Part shown: piece by piece, positions 60,849 through 64,000 of the stretch | Numbering within the stretch: the first letter of the stretch is position 1 | How the letters are laid out: the number at the start of each line of letters is the position of its first letter | NCBI RefSeq assembly: GCF_900258035.1 | Contig: NZ_OGTP01000013.1 | Coordinates: 62,001-126,000 of the forward strand | From: Caballeronia novacaledonica | Lineage (GTDB): Bacteria > Pseudomonadota > Gammaproteobacteria > Burkholderiales > Burkholderiaceae | Direction of reading: 5' to 3' | Length of the DNA stretch: 64,000 nucleotides | Notes under the pieces: generated by a model | The model's input: the letters and a program-made list of their open reading frames with translations, nothing else | The model's database searches: none | What the model was told of the DNA's origin: nothing | Position numbers and translations under genes: made by a program

Positions 60849-62231
60849 ATGAACTTTCTGACCGAAATCGTCGCCTTCGTCGTAGCGATAGGCGTACTCG
60901 TCGTCGTCCACGAATTCGGTCACTACAGCGTCGCGCGGCTGTGCGGCGTGAAAGTGCTGCGATTCTCGGTCGGCTTCGGCAAGCCGCTCGTGCAATGGGT
61001 CAGCAAGAAGACGGGCGTCGAATGGACGATCGCCGCGCTGCCGCTCGGCGGCTACGTGAAGATGCTCGACGAGCGCGAGATCGATCCCGACAGCGGCACG
61101 AAGATTCCCGTCGAAGACCTGCCGCGCGCCTTCAACCGTCAGAGCGTCGCCAAGCGGATCGCGATCGTCGCGGCGGGGCCCGTCGCCAACTTCCTGCTCG
61201 CGATCGCGCTCTTTTCCGCCGTGTTCGCGGGCGGCGTGACCGAGCCCGCCGCGATCGTCTCGCAGCCCGCGCCCGACACGGCGGCGGCGCACGCGGGTTT
61301 CGAAGGCGGCGAAACGGTTCTCTCGATGCGCGACGCGCAAGCCGGCGAAACGCATCCGATCCGCTCGTGGTCCGATCTGCGCTGGAAGTTGCTCGACGCG
61401 TCGTTCGATCATCGGCGCGTCGTGCTGACGGCGAAGACGCACGACGGCACGTTCGATTTCCCGGTGACGGTCGCCGGCATCACGGACGCAGAGGCCGATC
61501 AGGATTTCATGGACAAGCTCGGCTTCGCGCCGGGCGGCGGCACGCTGACCGTCGCGGGCGTCGAGCCGGGCAGCGCTGCGCAAAAGAGCGGGCTGAAGCA
61601 GGGCGACATGCTGCGTGCGATCGATGGCCGCAGCGTCGACAACGCAACGAGCTTCATCGACTACGTGAAGGCACATGGCGCGAAGCCCGTCACGCTTTTG
61701 ATCGAGCGCAACGGCAAGCGCGAATCCGTGCAGATCGTGCCGGACCTGAAGCACGATGCGTCGTCGGGCAAGGAAATCGGCCGTATCGGCGCGGCGCTCG
61801 CGAATCAGTTGCCGACCGTGGACGTGCGTTACGGGCCGCTCGAAAGCCTGCGCCTCGGCGTGAACCGCACGTGGGACATCAGCATCTATTCGCTGCGCAT
61901 GTTCGGCCGGATGGTCGTGGGCGAGGCGTCGCTCAAGAATCTCTCGGGGCCGGTCACCATCGCCGACTATGCGGGCAAGAGCGCAAGGCTCGGCGTGGCG
62001 GCCTTCGTCTCGTTTCTGGCGCTCGTCAGTATCAGCCTCGGCGTATTGAACTTGTTACCGATTCCGGTTTTGGACGGTGGGCATCTGTTATATTATTTGG
62101 TTGAGGCTGTTACCGGCAAGGCTATATCCGATCGCTGGCAGCTGGTTCTGCAAAGGGCGGGCCTGGTCTGCATCGTCGCATTGTCGATGATCGCGCTATT
62201 CAACGACCTCGCTCGTCTGATTCGTTTTTGA
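60849..62231 (+). CDS. rseP: Site-2 protease RseP
   Basis: The 460-residue intramembrane zinc protease has HEFGH at residues 21-25 in its first transmembrane helix, two PDZ-like regions (about 115-215 and 220-310), and the C-terminal LNLLPIPVLDGGHLLYYL with the third metal ligand aspartate. It cleaves anti-sigma factor RseA in the sigmaE envelope stress response and clears signal peptides. The start at 60849 was chosen because the conserved N-terminus begins there. Confidence 0.96.
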   Translation: MNFLTEIVAFVVAIGVLVVVHEFGHYSVARLCGVKVLRFSVGFGKPLVQWVSKKTGVEWTIAALPLGGYVKMLDEREIDPDSGTKIPVEDLPRAFNRQSVAKRIAIVAAGPVANFLLAIALFSAVFAGGVTEPAAIVSQPAPDTAAAHAGFEGGETVLSMRDAQAGETHPIRSWSDLRWKLLDASFDHRRVVLTAKTHDGTFDFPVTVAGITDAEADQDFMDKLGFAPGGGTLTVAGVEPGSAAQKSGLKQGDMLRAIDGRSVDNATSFIDYVKAHGAKPVTLLIERNGKRESVQIVPDLKHDASSGKEIGRIGAALANQLPTVDVRYGPLESLRLGVNRTWDISIYSLRMFGRMVVGEASLKNLSGPVTIADYAGKSARLGVAAFVSFLALVSISLGVLNLLPIPVLDGGHLLYYLVEAVTGKAISDRWQLVLQRAGLVCIVALSMIALFNDLARLIRF

Positions 62232-62308
62232 TCCACTTTGACAATTTCTGGCGGCGCCCTTCGAGCGACCGCCGGAACGAATGCAGCTTTAAATACTGGG
62301 GAAGCACG

Positions 62309-64000
62309 TTGTTCAAACCTCATCGCTTTGTTCCTAAGACGGCTGTGGCCGCGGCGCTCGCCGCAACGGGTATGGCGGCACACGCCACCACGCCGTTCGT
62401 CGTGCAGGATATTCGGATCGACGGTCTCCAACGCATCGAGCCGGGCTCCGTGTTCGCTTACCTGCCGATCAAGCAAGGCGACACCTTCACCGACGACAAG
62501 GCCTCCGAAGCGATTCGCGCGCTCTACGCGACGGGCTTCTTCAACGACGTTCAGATCGCCACCGAAGGCAATGTGGTGATCGTCCAGGTGCAGGAGCGCC
62601 CGGCCATCTCGGCCATCGATTTCGCCGGCCTGCACGAGTTCGACAAGGACAATCTCACGAAGGCGCTGCGCTCGGTCGGTCTGTCGCAAGGCCGTTCGTA
62701 CGACAAGGCGCTCGTCGACAAGGCGGAGCAGGAGCTCAAGCGCCAGTATCTGACGCGCGGTTACTACGCGGCGGAAGTCACGACCACCGTGACGCCGGTG
62801 GACCGCAACCGCGTCGCCATTCTGTTTTCCGTTGCCGAAGGTCCGAGCGCGAAGATCCGCCAGATCAACTTCGTCGGCAACAAGGCGGTGAGTTCGGGCA
62901 CGCTGCTCGGAGAAATGCAGCTCTCCACGCCGAACTGGTTCTCGTGGTACACGAAGAGCGACCTTTACGCGAAGGAAAAGCTCACGGGCGACCTCGAGAA
63001 CGTGCGCTCGTACTACCTGAACCGCGGTTACCTCGAGTTCAGCATCGATTCCACGCAGGTCTCGATCTCGCCGGACAAGAAGGACATGTATCTGACGATC
63101 GCCGTGCACGAAGGCGAGCCGTACAAGATCAGCAGCATCAAGCTCTCGGGCAATCTGCTCGACCGCGAGGCCGAACTCAACAAGCTCATCAAGATCAAGC
63201 CGGGCGAGCGCTTCTCGGCCGAAAAGCTGCAGGCGACGACCAAGTCGATCGTCGACAAGCTCGGCGAATACGGCTACGCGTTCGCGCAGGTCAACGCCCA
63301 GCCGCAGATCGATCAGTCGAACCACACCGTGGCGCTCACGCTGCAAGTCGACCCGAGCCGCCGCGTGTACGTGCGGCGCGTGAACATCGTCGGCAATACG
63401 CGCACGCGCGACGAAGTGGTGCGCCGCGAAATGCGTCAGCTCGAAAGCTCGTGGTTCGATTCGAGCCGCCTCGCGTTGTCGAAGGACCGCGTCAACCGTC
63501 TCGGCTACTTCACCGACGTGGACGTCACCACGACGCCCGTGGAAGGCACGAACGACCAGGTCGACGTGGACGTGAAGGTCGCGGAAAAGCCGACCGGCGC
63601 GATCACGCTGGGCGCGGGCTTTTCGTCGACGGACAAGGTGGTGCTCTCGGCGGGCGTGTCGCAGGACAACGTGTTCGGCTCGGGCACGAGTCTCGCAGTC
63701 AACGTGAACACCGCGAAGACGTACCGCACGCTGACCGTGACTCAGGTCGATCCGTACTTCACGATCGACGGCATCAAGCGCATCACCGACGCGTACTACC
63801 GCACGTATCAGCCGCTGTACTACTCGACCGATTCGAGCTTCAAGATCGTGACGATGGGCGCGGACACCAAGTTCGGCATCCCGTTCTCCGAGCAGGACAC
63901 GGTGTTCTTCGGCGTCGGCGCCGAACAGAACACGATGGACGTCGACTCGAACACGCCGCAGTCGTACATCAACTACGTGAACGAGTTCGGGCGCGTGGTG
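62309..64000 (+). CDS. bamA: Outer membrane assembly factor BamA (cut by window edge)
   Basis: 564 codons of BamA are visible; the beta-barrel C-terminus lies outside the window. The signal peptide (VAAALAATGMAAHA|TTPF) is followed by five POTRA domains, beginning FVVQDIRIDGLQRIEPGSVF, with repeats at about residues 25-430, then the barrel start GAITLGAGFSSTDKVVLSAGVSQDNVFGSG. It inserts and folds outer-membrane proteins with BamC (bamC is also in this window). The start is a TTG with GGGGAAG 5 bp upstream; no ATG gives a signal peptide. Confidence 0.95.
   Translation, partial: MFKPHRFVPKTAVAAALAATGMAAHATTPFVVQDIRIDGLQRIEPGSVFAYLPIKQGDTFTDDKASEAIRALYATGFFNDVQIATEGNVVIVQVQERPAISAIDFAGLHEFDKDNLTKALRSVGLSQGRSYDKALVDKAEQELKRQYLTRGYYAAEVTTTVTPVDRNRVAILFSVAEGPSAKIRQINFVGNKAVSSGTLLGEMQLSTPNWFSWYTKSDLYAKEKLTGDLENVRSYYLNRGYLEFSIDSTQVSISPDKKDMYLTIAVHEGEPYKISSIKLSGNLLDREAELNKLIKIKPGERFSAEKLQATTKSIVDKLGEYGYAFAQVNAQPQIDQSNHTVALTLQVDPSRRVYVRRVNIVGNTRTRDEVVRREMRQLESSWFDSSRLALSKDRVNRLGYFTDVDVTTTPVEGTNDQVDVDVKVAEKPTGAITLGAGFSSTDKVVLSAGVSQDNVFGSGTSLAVNVNTAKTYRTLTVTQVDPYFTIDGIKRITDAYYRTYQPLYYSTDSSFKIVTMGADTKFGIPFSEQDTVFFGVGAEQNTMDVDSNTPQSYINYVNEFGRVV

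Overview
The window is a GC-rich, densely packed stretch of a betaproteobacterial chromosome. Gene order and protein content point to the Burkholderiaceae, most likely Burkholderia sensu lato (Paraburkholderia/Caballeronia type). The clues are the pcaR|pcaIJFBDC layout, the HAD-dehalogenase/aceB pair, the lplT|alr-radA order, the adjacent DUF2844-DUF3443 genes and the block map|rpsB-tsf-pyrH-frr-uppS-cdsA-dxr-rseP-bamA. I saw no insertion sequence, prophage, CRISPR array, rRNA or tRNA gene. Almost everything is core metabolism or housekeeping.

Layout: (1) 1-6.4 kb: the start of a LysR regulator, an IclR-type pcaR, and a divergent six-gene protocatechuate/beta-ketoadipate operon ending in a strong bidirectional terminator. 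(2) 6.5-10.6 kb: a secreted pair of unknown-function genes (DUF2844 plus a DUF3443 lipoprotein), bamC, a gene-poor stretch that looks like it encodes a small RNA, and a small ABM-fold monooxygenase. (3) 10.6-16.4 kb: the glyoxylate shunt (aceB with an overlapping haloacid dehalogenase, aceA), a LysR regulator and a universal stress protein. (4) 16.8-22.5 kb: a DEAD-box helicase with a Gly-rich repeat tail, an acyl-CoA-binding protein, and the overlapping operon tsaB-rimI-udg-DUF1853. (5) 22.5-29.3 kb: thiamine salvage (thiM-thiE-thiD), lplT, alr, radA, DUF2866. (6) 29.3-39.2 kb: a CaiB-type CoA-transferase, an ABC-F ATPase, glutathione peroxidase, cardiolipin synthase, prmB, and the lysine/diaminopimelate genes dapE-arsC-like-dapD-dapC. 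(7) 39.4-48.2 kb: a DMT transporter, then smc-zipA-ligA-def. (8) 48.2-54.2 kb: a 78-residue ParB-like orphan, an RsuA-family pseudouridine synthase with a 108-bp tandem repeat, glnD and map. (9) 54.3-64 kb: the rpsB-to-bamA translation/envelope cluster, with bamA running off the right edge.

How the genes fit together: the pca genes take the protocatechuate ring-cleavage product to succinyl-CoA plus acetyl-CoA, and aceA/aceB then allow net carbon gain from that acetyl-CoA. The dap genes supply meso-diaminopimelate, and with alr (D-alanine), uppS (undecaprenyl carrier), dxr (isoprenoid precursor), cdsA and cls (phospholipid), rseP and bamA/bamC they form a large share of the envelope-building machinery.

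The most interesting non-routine signals are as follows. The DUF3443 lipoprotein carries all the landmark motifs of a two-lobed pepsin-like aspartic peptidase. DUF1853 shows a PD-(D/E)XK nuclease-like residue pattern and sits in an operon with a uracil-DNA glycosylase. A candidate small RNA at about 10036-10187 has its own promoter and two terminators. The rpsB leader is strongly structured. A free-standing ParB-like mini-protein lies beside def. None of these has been tested here; all are read from sequence alone.
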